Counted from the first letter of the stretch, positions 1-5,772 are shown. The stretch is 5,969 nucleotides of DNA from Methanomicrobiales archaeon (GCA_028679035.1 JAJRCL010000118.1:1-5969); one strand, 5' to 3'. The notes: generated from the sequence alone by a model not told the origin. Numbers and translations are program-made.

Positions 1-865
1 AGGTATCGATGATCTTCCCGCCGGAAGCGATGAGGCCTGCCACTGTCAGCCACCCGACCGAACCGTACACAAAGGTAACCAGGTAGACGAAAAAGCCGGA
101 ACTGTTATCACCGGTGTAGTAGGTGATCAGGGTAAAAAGGCCCATCACGATCCCGACACTGATCAGGAGAATGGCCGAAACATAGGCAACGAAGGTGAAC
201 CTTCCCCGGCTGAATGATGACCGAATCGCGTCGGTGAAGTACCGGAATACTTCGTCCAGGCCGAATCCTTTGATAAGCAGATAGATGCCGATCACCCCTA
301 TCACGATGATCATCGCGTATTCGGGCCGGCTGATCAGGTACGCCATCGCAAAAAGGAGCATCGCCAGACCCAGGGGGACAAGAACGACGCGGGAAATTTT
401 CGGATCGTCGAACAGTTTCTTGATAATATAATACGTGCCTTCCAGGTTCGGTATTTGGGAAACAATGACCCTTCGTACGCTCGAGACCGGGATACGGGAC
501 TGGATGATCGGGAGGACGTATTCGTCTTCCGCCCCGTCGCCGACCAGGATACAGTTGTCTGCACCGGTCGCCTGTACCACTTGGTCCAGACCAGCGGCGA
601 TACGGCGGTCACCATCGATCATGTGCATGTGATCGCCGGCAAGGATGGCGATCGCCACTTCCTCCCCTTTGCGGACGAGTTCATCATAGATTTTGACGCC
701 CTGAAAAATCGCATTGATATCCGAGTCTTCAGGATCAGCAAGGGCAAGGGTATTTGCGGCTTCCAGGCAGGCAGCCCTTCCGATCAGGGGGCTTGCAATA
801 TTTCCCTTAAAGCCAATGTCATCGTCCCGGTCTACGCAAAGAACCAGGGTCCGGCCTCTTGCCAT
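1..865 (-). CDS. DUF373 family integral membrane protein, C-terminus cut by window edge
   Basis: A continuous frame of 288 codons runs from an ATG at 865 down to base 1 without a stop, so the C-terminus is missing; family members are, from memory, somewhat longer. The soluble N-terminal half opens with MARGRTLVLCVDRDDDIGFK. The VDRDDDIG motif at residues 11-18, the following SPLIGR (25-30) and the LADPEDSD segment (42-49) are typical of DUF373, an archaeal family of unknown function. Residues 71-140 alternate hydrophobic strands and Gly/Asp turns (AILAGDHMH, NCILVGDGAEDEYVLP), suggesting an alpha/beta fold. Hydrophobic segments lie near 158-177, 183-203, 222-248 and 256-281, giving at least four membrane spans. 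The ATG at 865 is preferred because the conserved motif begins within 11 residues and a TATA-like box lies 27 bases upstream, as expected for a leaderless message. Family assignment is confident; role, substrate and partners are unknown. Confidence 0.9.
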   Translation of the reverse strand, partial: MARGRTLVLCVDRDDDIGFKGNIASPLIGRAACLEAANTLALADPEDSDINAIFQGVKIYDELVRKGEEVAIAILAGDHMHMIDGDRRIAAGLDQVVQATGADNCILVGDGAEDEYVLPIIQSRIPVSSVRRVIVSQIPNLEGTYYIIKKLFDDPKISRVVLVPLGLAMLLFAMAYLISRPEYAMIIVIGVIGIYLLIKGFGLDEVFRYFTDAIRSSFSRGRFTFVAYVSAILLISVGIVMGLFTLITYYTGDNSSGFFVYLVTFVYGSVGWLTVAGLIASGGKIIDT

Positions 866-888
866 GGTATAAAGATTGCGGTCAAAAG

Positions 889-895
889 TATTAAA
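889..895 (-). promoter_or_regulatory. TATA-like box of the DUF373 gene
   Basis: On the minus strand the sequence reads CCTTTAATAC, with TTTAATA centred about 27 bases before the ATG at 865. This is the usual distance between an archaeal TATA box and the transcription start, and no Shine-Dalgarno sequence lies between. A leaderless or nearly leaderless transcript is inferred. Confidence 0.5.
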
Positions 896-996
896 GGGTA
901 GGTGTTCCGATTGTGGATGCACGTCGATACATGATCACACCACTCATTGTCCACCGAAAAGATTCGAAAGGAAAACCATGAATTACCGGCATGTAC

Positions 997-1042
997 CCGT
1001 GATCCGAAATGGCGCTTAAAAATGTGTCTGTACGGATCAGGG
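997..1042. repeat. Interrupted inverted repeat
   Basis: CCGTGATCCG (997-1006) is the reverse complement of CGGATCAGGG (1033-1042) except for one mismatched pair; the inner seven pairs are perfect. The 26-base spacer contains an AT-rich CTTAAAAAT. It lies between two divergent promoters, so it could be a regulator site or the stem of an untranslated RNA. A 10-base arm with one mismatch could also arise by chance. Confidence 0.35.
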
Positions 1043-1134
1043 TCCGATAACCGCACGATCCACTAAAAAAAGGAAAATATCCCCAGATTTACCGATCACC
1101 CATCAATTCTAAGCTCTTTCCGGATTTTTGAACA

Positions 1135-1142
1135 TTTATAAA
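1135..1142 (+). promoter_or_regulatory. TATA box of the small membrane protein gene
   Basis: TTTATAAA, preceded by the purine-containing GAACA, is a near-ideal archaeal TATA box with a plausible TFB recognition element. Its centre is about 29 bases before the ATG at 1167. This argues that translation begins at 1167 rather than at the upstream in-frame TTG (1128) or ATGs (1149, 1158), which would lie before or very close to the predicted transcription start. Confidence 0.65.
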
Positions 1143-1166
1143 CCCGGCATGAAGAGTATGAAGTAT

Positions 1167-1319
1167 ATGCAACACCCGCTCTCCTCACTCTTCGGAATTG
1201 CTCCTGAAGCAATGAGTGACCCGTCCGTGGCCCGCGTTACGGTTCCCGCCGGCTACACCTTCCTGATACTCTTCTGTTATGCGATCCTGGTTTGTGGCGG
1301 TGTCGCTGCATCCTTCTAA
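1167..1319 (+). CDS. Small single-span membrane protein, 50 residues, unknown function
   Basis: The 50-residue product has a short polar N-terminus with MQHPLSSLFGIAPEAM (1-16), a DPSVARVTVP linker (18-27), then one hydrophobic helix at about 29-48 containing two Cys (37, 43) and a Gly-Gly pair (44-45), ending four residues after the Gly pair. There is no cleavable signal peptide pattern; a type II or tail-anchored topology fits. I do not recognise the family with confidence. A proline before the helix, a tyrosine in mid-helix and a Gly-Gly near its end loosely recall the DC2/OST3-type oligosaccharyltransferase subunits, but the tyrosine-to-Gly spacing is off by one and the resemblance is weak. 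It also resembles SecG/Sec61-beta proteins only in size and topology. The strong TATA box 29 bases upstream supports a real leaderless gene. In-frame upstream starts would add 3 to 13 residues. Confidence 0.6.
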   Translation: MQHPLSSLFGIAPEAMSDPSVARVTVPAGYTFLILFCYAILVCGGVAASF

Positions 1320-1363
1320 CGTGGTAAATCCATCAAATCGCAGAACCCGTGTTCCGTTTTCGG

Positions 1364-1398
1364 TATTCAGGACTGAATAACAGGAATCGTTATTCCTG
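1364..1398. terminator. Overlapping inverted repeats between convergent genes, possible bidirectional terminator
   Basis: Three perfect 7-base inverted repeats overlap here: TATTCAG/CTGAATA (1364-1370 with 1373-1379, two-base centre), GAATAAC/GTTATTC (1375-1381 with 1389-1395, seven-base loop) and CAGGAAT/ATTCCTG (1381-1387 with 1392-1398, four-base loop). The second competes with both others. The last includes the stop codon of the channel gene. Position between convergent stops suggests transcript ending for both genes, but no long T-run follows in either direction, so the role is inferred. Confidence 0.45.
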
Positions 1399-2274
1399 CT
1401 TTCTGGTATCCTGCACAGTTTCTCCGGGATGGAAATGGTAGGTGGGCGAGAGGGGCTTTCCACAGTGGGGGCAGATCGTTGCGCATTGCATTTTGCGCTG
1501 GGCGAGCTCTTCGGCAAAACCGGAGGCAAAAATGCCGGCGGGCAGGGCAAAGAGCCCGATCCCGATTATCGCAACGAACCCCCCGATGATTTTTCCGGCA
1601 ACGGTCACCGGGTAGACATCACCGTAACCGACGGTGGCGAGGGTAATCACGCCCCACCACATTGCATCCGGGATCGAAGAAAACTTCTCGGGCTGGGCGT
1701 CGTGTTCGGCATAATAGATCAGGCTCGAACTGAAAATCAGCAGCAGGATGAGAATAAAAAAGGTTGCAGCCAGTTCCTCTTTCTTATTATACAAAACTCG
1801 TTCCAGGGTTTTGACGGCTTCAGAGTACCGTGAGAGCTTGAAGATACGGAAGATCCGCACGAGCCGCAGGATCCGCAGGAAACGCAGATCGATGAGATGC
1901 ATCGGGAGCAGCAGCGGGATGTAGAACGGGGCTATCGCAATCAGATCCACGAGGGCAAGCGGTGTGATCGCATAGCGGAGCCTGCCCAGCACCGGACGCT
2001 GGTAAGCAGGTGAAACGGTGATGACCCATAACCGGAGGATGTATTCTATGGTGAATACAATCACGGAGAAAATATCAAAAATGGTGAAGGCGAGGAGATA
2101 CGTCTCATGCAGACCCGGAATTGTTTCAATGGTAACCACGAGGACATTCAGGGTGATCAGCGTGATCATGAAGACATCGAAAATATGAATGGCGCGATCG
2201 TGGGGGGACACATTTTCCAGGATTTCGTGCAATCGCTTCCGCATACGGTTCATGCCTTCCGATTCCGAGGTCAT
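1390..2274 (-). CDS. Voltage-gated potassium channel (six-helix, KvAP-like)
   Basis: The 294-residue product is a tetrameric-type K+ channel subunit acting in the cytoplasmic membrane. S1 lies near 30-50, S2 near 60-82 with Glu77 and Arg81 as likely counter-charges, and S3 near 101-122 with Asp110. S4 (131-149) carries a basic residue at every third position: Arg131, 134, 137, 140, 143, Lys146 and Arg149. S5 is about 168-189, the pore helix begins at MWWGVITLA, the selectivity filter TVGYGD is at 214-219, and S6 is about 226-253. All elements are intact, so a functional voltage sensor is expected. The tail after S6 is unusual: Cys264, Cys268, Cys271, His280 and His282, including CPHCG, look like a metal-binding knuckle. 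The start is uncertain: Met1 is used here, but Met8 or Met11 are possible (a GGAAGG lies 10 bases before Met11). No ligand-binding RCK domain follows. The stop lies inside a hairpin. Confidence 0.93.
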   Translation of the reverse strand: MTSESEGMNRMRKRLHEILENVSPHDRAIHIFDVFMITLITLNVLVVTIETIPGLHETYLLAFTIFDIFSVIVFTIEYILRLWVITVSPAYQRPVLGRLRYAITPLALVDLIAIAPFYIPLLLPMHLIDLRFLRILRLVRIFRIFKLSRYSEAVKTLERVLYNKKEELAATFFILILLLIFSSSLIYYAEHDAQPEKFSSIPDAMWWGVITLATVGYGDVYPVTVAGKIIGGFVAIIGIGLFALPAGIFASGFAEELAQRKMQCATICPHCGKPLSPTYHFHPGETVQDTRKQE

Positions 2275-2298
2275 TTCAAAAATCTCTCAATGTTGCCT

Positions 2299-2310
2299 CA
2301 TATCAATTAG
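2299..2310 (-). promoter_or_regulatory. Possible TATA-like box of the channel gene
   Basis: On the minus strand CTAATTGATATG is centred about 30 bases before the ATG at 2274 and is the most AT-rich stretch in the 149-base gap. It is a poor match to the archaeal consensus. If used, it would give a message with almost no leader starting at Met1. Confidence 0.25.
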
Positions 2311-2410
2311 TCGGTACGCAGTCCGGGAAACGGTGTGCAAATGGTCCCCTCAACGGATGGGCCGGATCCACGACCAGGACCCTTACCGGATCAGTGGGTC
2401 GTTGCACAGG

Positions 2411-2416
2411 AAAAAA
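2411..2416 (-). terminator. T-run after the second HEAT gene
   Basis: Seven bases past the HEAT gene stop, the minus strand reads CCAATTTTTTCC. Archaeal RNA polymerase can terminate at T-rich tracts without a hairpin, so this six-base run may end the upstream transcription unit. It is short, and read-through into the channel gene is possible. Confidence 0.35.
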
Positions 2417-2423
2417 TTGGGAT

Positions 2424-3362
2424 TCAGAAATCCGGCAGGTGCTTTGCGATCCACCATGCATGGATTGCGAGGAGGATGTAGAGCGGGAAGAGGACCATGT
2501 AGGTGAGGGATTCGCCTGCGTTCGCGAGCATCCAGAGCGTGAACGAGAGCTCAATCTGGAACGCGGTAAGCCCCCACCAGAACCCCAGGTAGTTGTACCC
2601 CTGACCCGGCAGGATGAAGTTCAGGAACGCGGCGATACGTGGGTTCTTGCGCACGCGGGGACGTTTTGCGATTCCCCGTGGGAGATAACGATGTGCTATC
2701 CCGCAGCGAGCTGATGCGAGTACCGCCTTCCAGCGCACCGCGGGATTTTCGTCCCGGAGGGCCTGCATGAGGGTGGGGGTTGCGTCGGCACAGGCGAGTT
2801 CTCCCAGTGTCTCGACAACTTTTACCCGGACGTCGACATTTTTATCCCGGAAGGCCTTGGTGAGCGGGTCGAGCGCGGCCTTCCCGATTCCCGGGATTTC
2901 ACCCCAGTTCTGTTTACCCACCGCGAGCCATGCCTTTTCCACGTCGTTTCGGGGTGTCCAGCCTACTTTTTCCAGCGAAATCGCTGCCCCATAGCGGACA
3001 TACTTGTCTTGGTCCTGGACCGCGGAAACGAGGCCGGGAATGGCACGGGAGTCGCCGATCTCCCCCAGTGCAATCGCTACAGCCCACCGAACTTCGAGGC
3101 TCTCGTCGTTCAGGAGCTCGAGGAGTACCGGAACAGACGTGGGGTCCCGGATCTCTCCCAGCGCCTCAATAAGGCCGAGACGGATATCACGGTTGCGGTT
3201 TTTCAGGGAGGCCAGTATCGGGCCGACCGATGATGTCCCGCTCTTTCCCAGTGCCTGTGCCGCCTGCAACTGCACCTCGAAGTCCTTGTCCCGCAGGAGC
3301 CGGATCAGTCCCTTAATGTCGCCGCGGGCAGCCATGCCCCCGATATCGGGTTTCTGTGCCAT
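2424..3362 (-). CDS. HEAT-repeat protein with C-terminal membrane domain (paralogue 2)
   Basis: The 312-residue product has about six PBS-lyase-type HEAT repeats, near 16-42, 47-73, 77-104, 108-134, 163-190 and 194-221, with signatures such as EVRWAVAIALGEIGDSRAI. Between repeats four and five is an insert (about 134-160, GWTPRND...NWGEIPGIG) that I recognise from other PBS-type HEAT proteins. A basic linker, KRPRVRKNP (233-241), leads into AAFLNFILPGQGYNYLGFWWG, which recalls TM2-type membrane hairpins (small residues, PG, Tyr-x-Gly), and hydrophobic segments at about 264-281 and 287-306. The HEAT part is expected in the cytoplasm as a protein-binding scaffold, tethered to the membrane. There is no signal peptide and no enzyme motif. 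It is a clear paralogue of the preceding gene. The gene starts 6 bases after that gene's stop, so the two are probably co-translated. Binding partner unknown; PBS-lyase repeats do not imply a phycobilin function here. Confidence 0.9.
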   Translation of the reverse strand: MAQKPDIGGMAARGDIKGLIRLLRDKDFEVQLQAAQALGKSGTSSVGPILASLKNRNRDIRLGLIEALGEIRDPTSVPVLLELLNDESLEVRWAVAIALGEIGDSRAIPGLVSAVQDQDKYVRYGAAISLEKVGWTPRNDVEKAWLAVGKQNWGEIPGIGKAALDPLTKAFRDKNVDVRVKVVETLGELACADATPTLMQALRDENPAVRWKAVLASARCGIAHRYLPRGIAKRPRVRKNPRIAAFLNFILPGQGYNYLGFWWGLTAFQIELSFTLWMLANAGESLTYMVLFPLYILLAIHAWWIAKHLPDF

Positions 3363-3367
3363 CAGGA

Positions 3368-3378
3368 ATCACATCTCC
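3368..3378 (-). promoter_or_regulatory. Ribosome binding site at the HEAT gene junction
   Basis: The minus strand reads GGAGATGTGATTCCTG directly before the ATG at 3362. This resembles the archaeal Shine-Dalgarno core with an extra base; GTGAT ends five bases from the start. It overlaps the last codons and stop (TGA, 3371-3369) of the upstream gene, which supports translational coupling and fixes the start of the downstream gene. Confidence 0.5.
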
Positions 3379-4355
3379 GGAAGACGCCGTGCAAGGATGT
3401 ACGCATGCAATGCAAAGACTACCCAGAGGGGCGAAAAGACGAAGATCGGGACGGGCTGCCAGAAGATATAACGCATGATCTGGCCCTCAAACAGGACGAG
3501 GATCAGGGTCGCCAGGAGAAAGGTCTGCCAGAACGTAAAGCCCCACCACTTCCCGACATAGGTGTAGCCGTATCCGGGCATGATGAAATTCAACCACGCC
3601 GCATAGAGTGGGTTCTTACGGACACGCGGGCGCCGTGCGATCGCCATGGGGATCGCCATTGGCTGTACCCCGCAGCGCAGTCCGGAGAGGACTGCGTTCC
3701 AGCGTACAGCCCCGTCCGGATCCCGCAGCTGGGTCGTGCAGGCGCGTGCCGAATTGGTACCCCCGATTCTTCCGAGGGTCTCGATGATCCGCATCCGCAC
3801 CTCGCCATCCGGGTCGTGGATGAGCGAGGTCAGAGGCTCAACGGCGTCCTGTCCCATCGCCCCAACAGCATCCCAGTCCTGCAGGCCTATCCGGGCATAT
3901 GCCCGGTCCTTTGGGTCCTTCGGTTGCCAGCGCAGCTGCCCGAGTGCTGTAGCAGCTCCATAACGGACAAACCGATCAGGATCCCGCAGCGCTTTGATCA
4001 GGTGCCGGATCGCCCGGGGATCCCCAATCTCACCTATCGTCGCTGCCGCTGCCCACCGTACCTCGCTGACCGGATCTTGTTCGAGCACATCGGAAAGGGG
4101 CTCGGTGGAACTGAAATCCCGGATATCTCCGAGTGCCTCAATTGCCCCCAGCCGCACCTCAAGCGAAGGATGACCGAGGTTCACATGCAGCTGGTGCAGT
4201 GCGTCCTTCCCCAGCGTTCCGAGCGCTGCTGCTGCTTTCCACTGCACGTCATAATCAGGGTGCTGCAGGGTGTCGATGAGGGCGGAAACGTCTTTTCTTC
4301 CCTGCATCGCCGTAATGTCGGGCTTTCCGGTTTGAAAACGATGAAATAAGCCCAT
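3369..4355 (-). CDS. HEAT-repeat protein with C-terminal membrane domain (paralogue 1)
   Basis: The 328-residue product has the same architecture as its downstream neighbour: PBS-lyase-type HEAT repeats near 23-50, 54-81, 85-112, 116-143, 170-198 and 203-230, the insert at about 143-168 (RWQPKDPKD...QDWDAVGAMG), a basic RRPRVRKNP linker (241-249), then AAWLNFIMPGYGYTYVGKWWG and hydrophobic stretches near 272-290 and 301-321. Over the 34 residues starting at the IA[RK]RPRV motif, 25 are identical between the two proteins. They differ at the N-terminus, where this one adds MGLFHRFQTG before the shared KPDI, and in the loop between the last two hydrophobic segments, which is longer here (EGQIMRYIFWQPVP). 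The likely role is a membrane-anchored cytoplasmic scaffold, possibly pairing with its paralogue. The start at 4355 gives the full conserved N-terminus; no strong Shine-Dalgarno sequence precedes it. Function unknown. Confidence 0.9.
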   Translation of the reverse strand: MGLFHRFQTGKPDITAMQGRKDVSALIDTLQHPDYDVQWKAAAALGTLGKDALHQLHVNLGHPSLEVRLGAIEALGDIRDFSSTEPLSDVLEQDPVSEVRWAAAATIGEIGDPRAIRHLIKALRDPDRFVRYGAATALGQLRWQPKDPKDRAYARIGLQDWDAVGAMGQDAVEPLTSLIHDPDGEVRMRIIETLGRIGGTNSARACTTQLRDPDGAVRWNAVLSGLRCGVQPMAIPMAIARRPRVRKNPLYAAWLNFIMPGYGYTYVGKWWGFTFWQTFLLATLILVLFEGQIMRYIFWQPVPIFVFSPLWVVFALHAYILARRLPEM

Positions 4356-4369
4356 ATGAACAGATCCTG

Positions 4370-4405
4370 CTTAAATACATGATTCTTGGAGCGCCCCTAT
4401 ATGAA
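4370..4405 (-). promoter_or_regulatory. AT-rich elements in the gap before the first HEAT gene
   Basis: In the 75-base gap between the lipoprotein stop and the HEAT start, the minus strand holds TTCATATAG (4405-4397) and GTATTTAAG (4378-4370). The first would place a transcription start near 4375 with a roughly 20-base leader; the second lies too close (about 19 bases) to drive a leaderless message from 4355. An internal promoter is possible but not shown. Read-through from the lipoprotein gene is equally possible. A short inverted repeat, AACGG/CCGTT, abuts the lipoprotein stop at 4421-4431. Confidence 0.3.
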
Positions 4406-4430
4406 CATTACCGTATGAGAAACGGCCCGT

Positions 4431-5597
4431 TCAGCGGCTGGTCAGCCAGCGATAGATGCCGGCACGGTCATTCAGGTGGGAAGCGATGGTGTGCAGGATA
4501 AGCACATCCTCCCGGAAAGAGGCTGATCCGGTCATATCCCCATTGAGGGATTCGTACAGGGACATGATGGTCCCGTTCCCCAGGAACGTATTCAGAAGGT
4601 CGGGGTCGTTATGGAGCGTGGGGAGTTGGACGAAGATCGTTTCCCGGGAACGGTAGTATGCGGAAAGGATGGTCTTCACCTGTGCACCACTCCCATAGGA
4701 GCGGCCGGCGCTGATCGCGATGATCATCGGTTCCGAACGCAGCTCCTTTCCACCCTGGATCCGTTCGGGGACCATGCCCACGAGAAACGTCCCCGTGGTC
4801 TCGATATAGGCATACCCGCTGGACCGGAACGGGTTTTCCGGGTCCGCTATCCCGACTCCCATGTGTTTTTCCGGCGCGAAATACAGGAGACTGGTGTTGT
4901 ATCCTTCCCGGGCGAGCAGTGCAGCGAGGAGCAGGGCCTTGTCATCGCAGTCCCCGGTGTAGTCGGTGAAGGTCTCGACCGGGAATTTCGGTGCTCCCTG
5001 TTCTGTCCCGTACGGGATCGACTGTACGAAACTGGTGATGAGCTCCAGGTATTGATCGCTGTCCAGGTAGTTTTCGGCGCGGACGCGCCGGAACTCAGCG
5101 ATCAGGCCATTGTAGAACTCTTCCTGGCTTGCGTCCTGGATAAACGATCGGTAATAGCAGGGGACCCAGCTGGATTCTGGAAAAGCACCGTCCAGATAGG
5201 CGCTCTTGTCTGCATGCGATGCACCGCGGTACACACCCATCGCGATGGGTGCGGAAAGGGAAAGGTTCCCGTACGGGCCGAAGGGGAACTGGTACGCGGG
5301 GCGGATGCTTGCGATGCCGTTGGCGGCCTGGACGCCGATCATAGGGTAGACTCCGGCAGGACAGGTGGGTGCCTGCATGGAGATAGTCATGGGGGACGGG
5401 GTGGGGTGCGTGGTGAGTGTTGCCATCGGGGTCGGGAAGGCTATAACCGTGGTTGAGGTTGAGATGACCGGAAGTGGGGTCGCGGTGGGTACAGAGGTCG
5501 TATTCGCCGCAGGATCAATGGGAGGCACAGATGCACACCCTGCCAGGATCGCGAGCATACTACAGACAAATAAAACGGAGAAAATGGTGGAACCCAT
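4431..5597 (-). CDS. Secreted lipoprotein with transglutaminase-like domain
   Basis: The 388-residue product starts with a hydrophobic signal segment ending in the lipobox LAGC (Cys21), so it should be exported and lipid-anchored on the outer face of the membrane. Residues 31-72 are rich in Thr, Pro and Ser, a typical flexible linker or glycosylation target of archaeal surface proteins. From about 165 the protein resembles the transglutaminase-like (papain-fold) superfamily: a helix with LELITSFVQSIPYG, then YTGDCDDKALLLAALL with the presumed nucleophile Cys217 at the start of the core helix, then His245 in PEKHMGVGI. The third residue is probably Glu266 in YAYIETT, in place of the usual Asp. 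Proteolysis, cross-linking or a non-catalytic role are all possible. The region before it (80-160) and the tail (300-388) match nothing I recognise. The start at 5597 gives a complete signal peptide, and a TATA-like box lies 31 bases upstream. It is the first gene of the possible lipoprotein-HEAT-HEAT unit. Confidence 0.85.
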   Translation of the reverse strand: MGSTIFSVLFVCSMLAILAGCASVPPIDPAANTTSVPTATPLPVISTSTTVIAFPTPMATLTTHPTPSPMTISMQAPTCPAGVYPMIGVQAANGIASIRPAYQFPFGPYGNLSLSAPIAMGVYRGASHADKSAYLDGAFPESSWVPCYYRSFIQDASQEEFYNGLIAEFRRVRAENYLDSDQYLELITSFVQSIPYGTEQGAPKFPVETFTDYTGDCDDKALLLAALLAREGYNTSLLYFAPEKHMGVGIADPENPFRSSGYAYIETTGTFLVGMVPERIQGGKELRSEPMIIAISAGRSYGSGAQVKTILSAYYRSRETIFVQLPTLHNDPDLLNTFLGNGTIMSLYESLNGDMTGSASFREDVLILHTIASHLNDRAGIYRWLTSR

Positions 5598-5623
5598 GAA
5601 TAGAGTAGAATTTCAGGGCGGAA

Positions 5624-5632
5624 CGTATAACC
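5624..5632 (-). promoter_or_regulatory. TATA-like box of the lipoprotein gene
   Basis: The minus strand reads AAAGGTTATACG, with TTATA centred about 31 bases before the ATG at 5597. No Shine-Dalgarno sequence occurs between (TTCTACTCTATTC precedes the ATG), consistent with a leader of only a few bases. Confidence 0.45.
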
Positions 5633-5718
5633 TTTCTGAGCTCGCGGGGAGGAGGACATCGATCTGTGATTCACCCGATGCCCCAAAAATCGAGAAATTA
5701 TTGTCTTAGATAGGAAAT

Positions 5719-5743
5719 ATTGAAAATCGGGATTGAAATACGG
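5719..5743. repeat. Imperfect tandem direct repeat, 13-base period
   Basis: ATTGAAAATCGG (5719-5730) and ATTGAAATACGG (5732-5743) match at 10 of 12 positions. They sit about 90 bases upstream of the proposed TATA box of the lipoprotein gene. The period is a little over one DNA helical turn, as for paired regulator sites, but only two copies are present. Confidence 0.4.
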
Positions 5744-5753
5744 AAATTTCACA

Positions 5754-5772
5754 AATTGTACAAAAAACAATT
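5754..5772. repeat. AT-rich inverted repeat with A-run in the loop
   Basis: AATTGT (5754-5759) and ACAATT (5767-5772) are perfect inverse complements around a seven-base loop. Read on the minus strand, the loop and arm give a run of six T. It could be an operator, or a transcript end for a minus-strand gene lying beyond the window, although no such gene is visible up to 5969. Confidence 0.35.

Larger units (their letters stand above)
866..1166. other. Divergent intergenic region
   Basis: This stretch separates the minus-strand DUF373 gene from the plus-strand small membrane protein gene. It holds a TATA-like box for each direction, an interrupted inverted repeat at 997-1042, and a run of seven A at 1065-1071, which would be a T-run on the minus strand. 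A minus-strand frame of 74 codons starting at 1056 overlaps the DUF373 gene; it has no recognisable domain and no convincing start signal, so I do not call it a gene. No tRNA or rRNA is visible. Confidence 0.6.

Noticed and set aside
455..901. A 148-codon plus-strand frame opposite the DUF373 gene
   Set aside because: It is the antisense shadow of a strongly recognisable DUF373 coding region and has no domain of its own.
832..1056. A 74-codon minus-strand frame in the divergent intergenic region
   Set aside because: It overlaps the DUF373 start out of frame, has no start signal and no recognisable motif.
1185..1550. A 121-codon minus-strand frame overlapping the channel end and the small gene
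   Set aside because: It overlaps the channel gene out of frame and is antisense to the small membrane protein; low-complexity Pro/Ser composition.
2378..2400. GACCC/GGGTC inverted repeat in the gap before the channel gene
   Set aside because: Five-base arms with a 13-base loop are expected by chance, and no T-run follows on the minus strand.
3405..4349. A 314-codon plus-strand frame opposite the first HEAT gene
   Set aside because: Although long, it lies wholly antisense to clear HEAT repeats; GC-rich codons in the real gene commonly leave the opposite frame open. The translation shows no domain.
2424..4355. Phycobilisome lyase function for the HEAT proteins
   Set aside because: PBS-lyase HEAT repeats are a structural name; nothing else in the window suggests phycobilin chemistry, and the membrane tail argues for a scaffold.
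4611..5456. A 281-codon plus-strand frame opposite the lipoprotein gene
   Set aside because: The minus strand encodes a complete signal peptide with lipobox and a Cys-His domain; the antisense product is Arg/Gly/Val-rich without recognisable features.
5719..5743. Possible CRISPR-like repeat
   Set aside because: Only two imperfect 12-base copies in direct tandem; there are no spacers and no cas genes.
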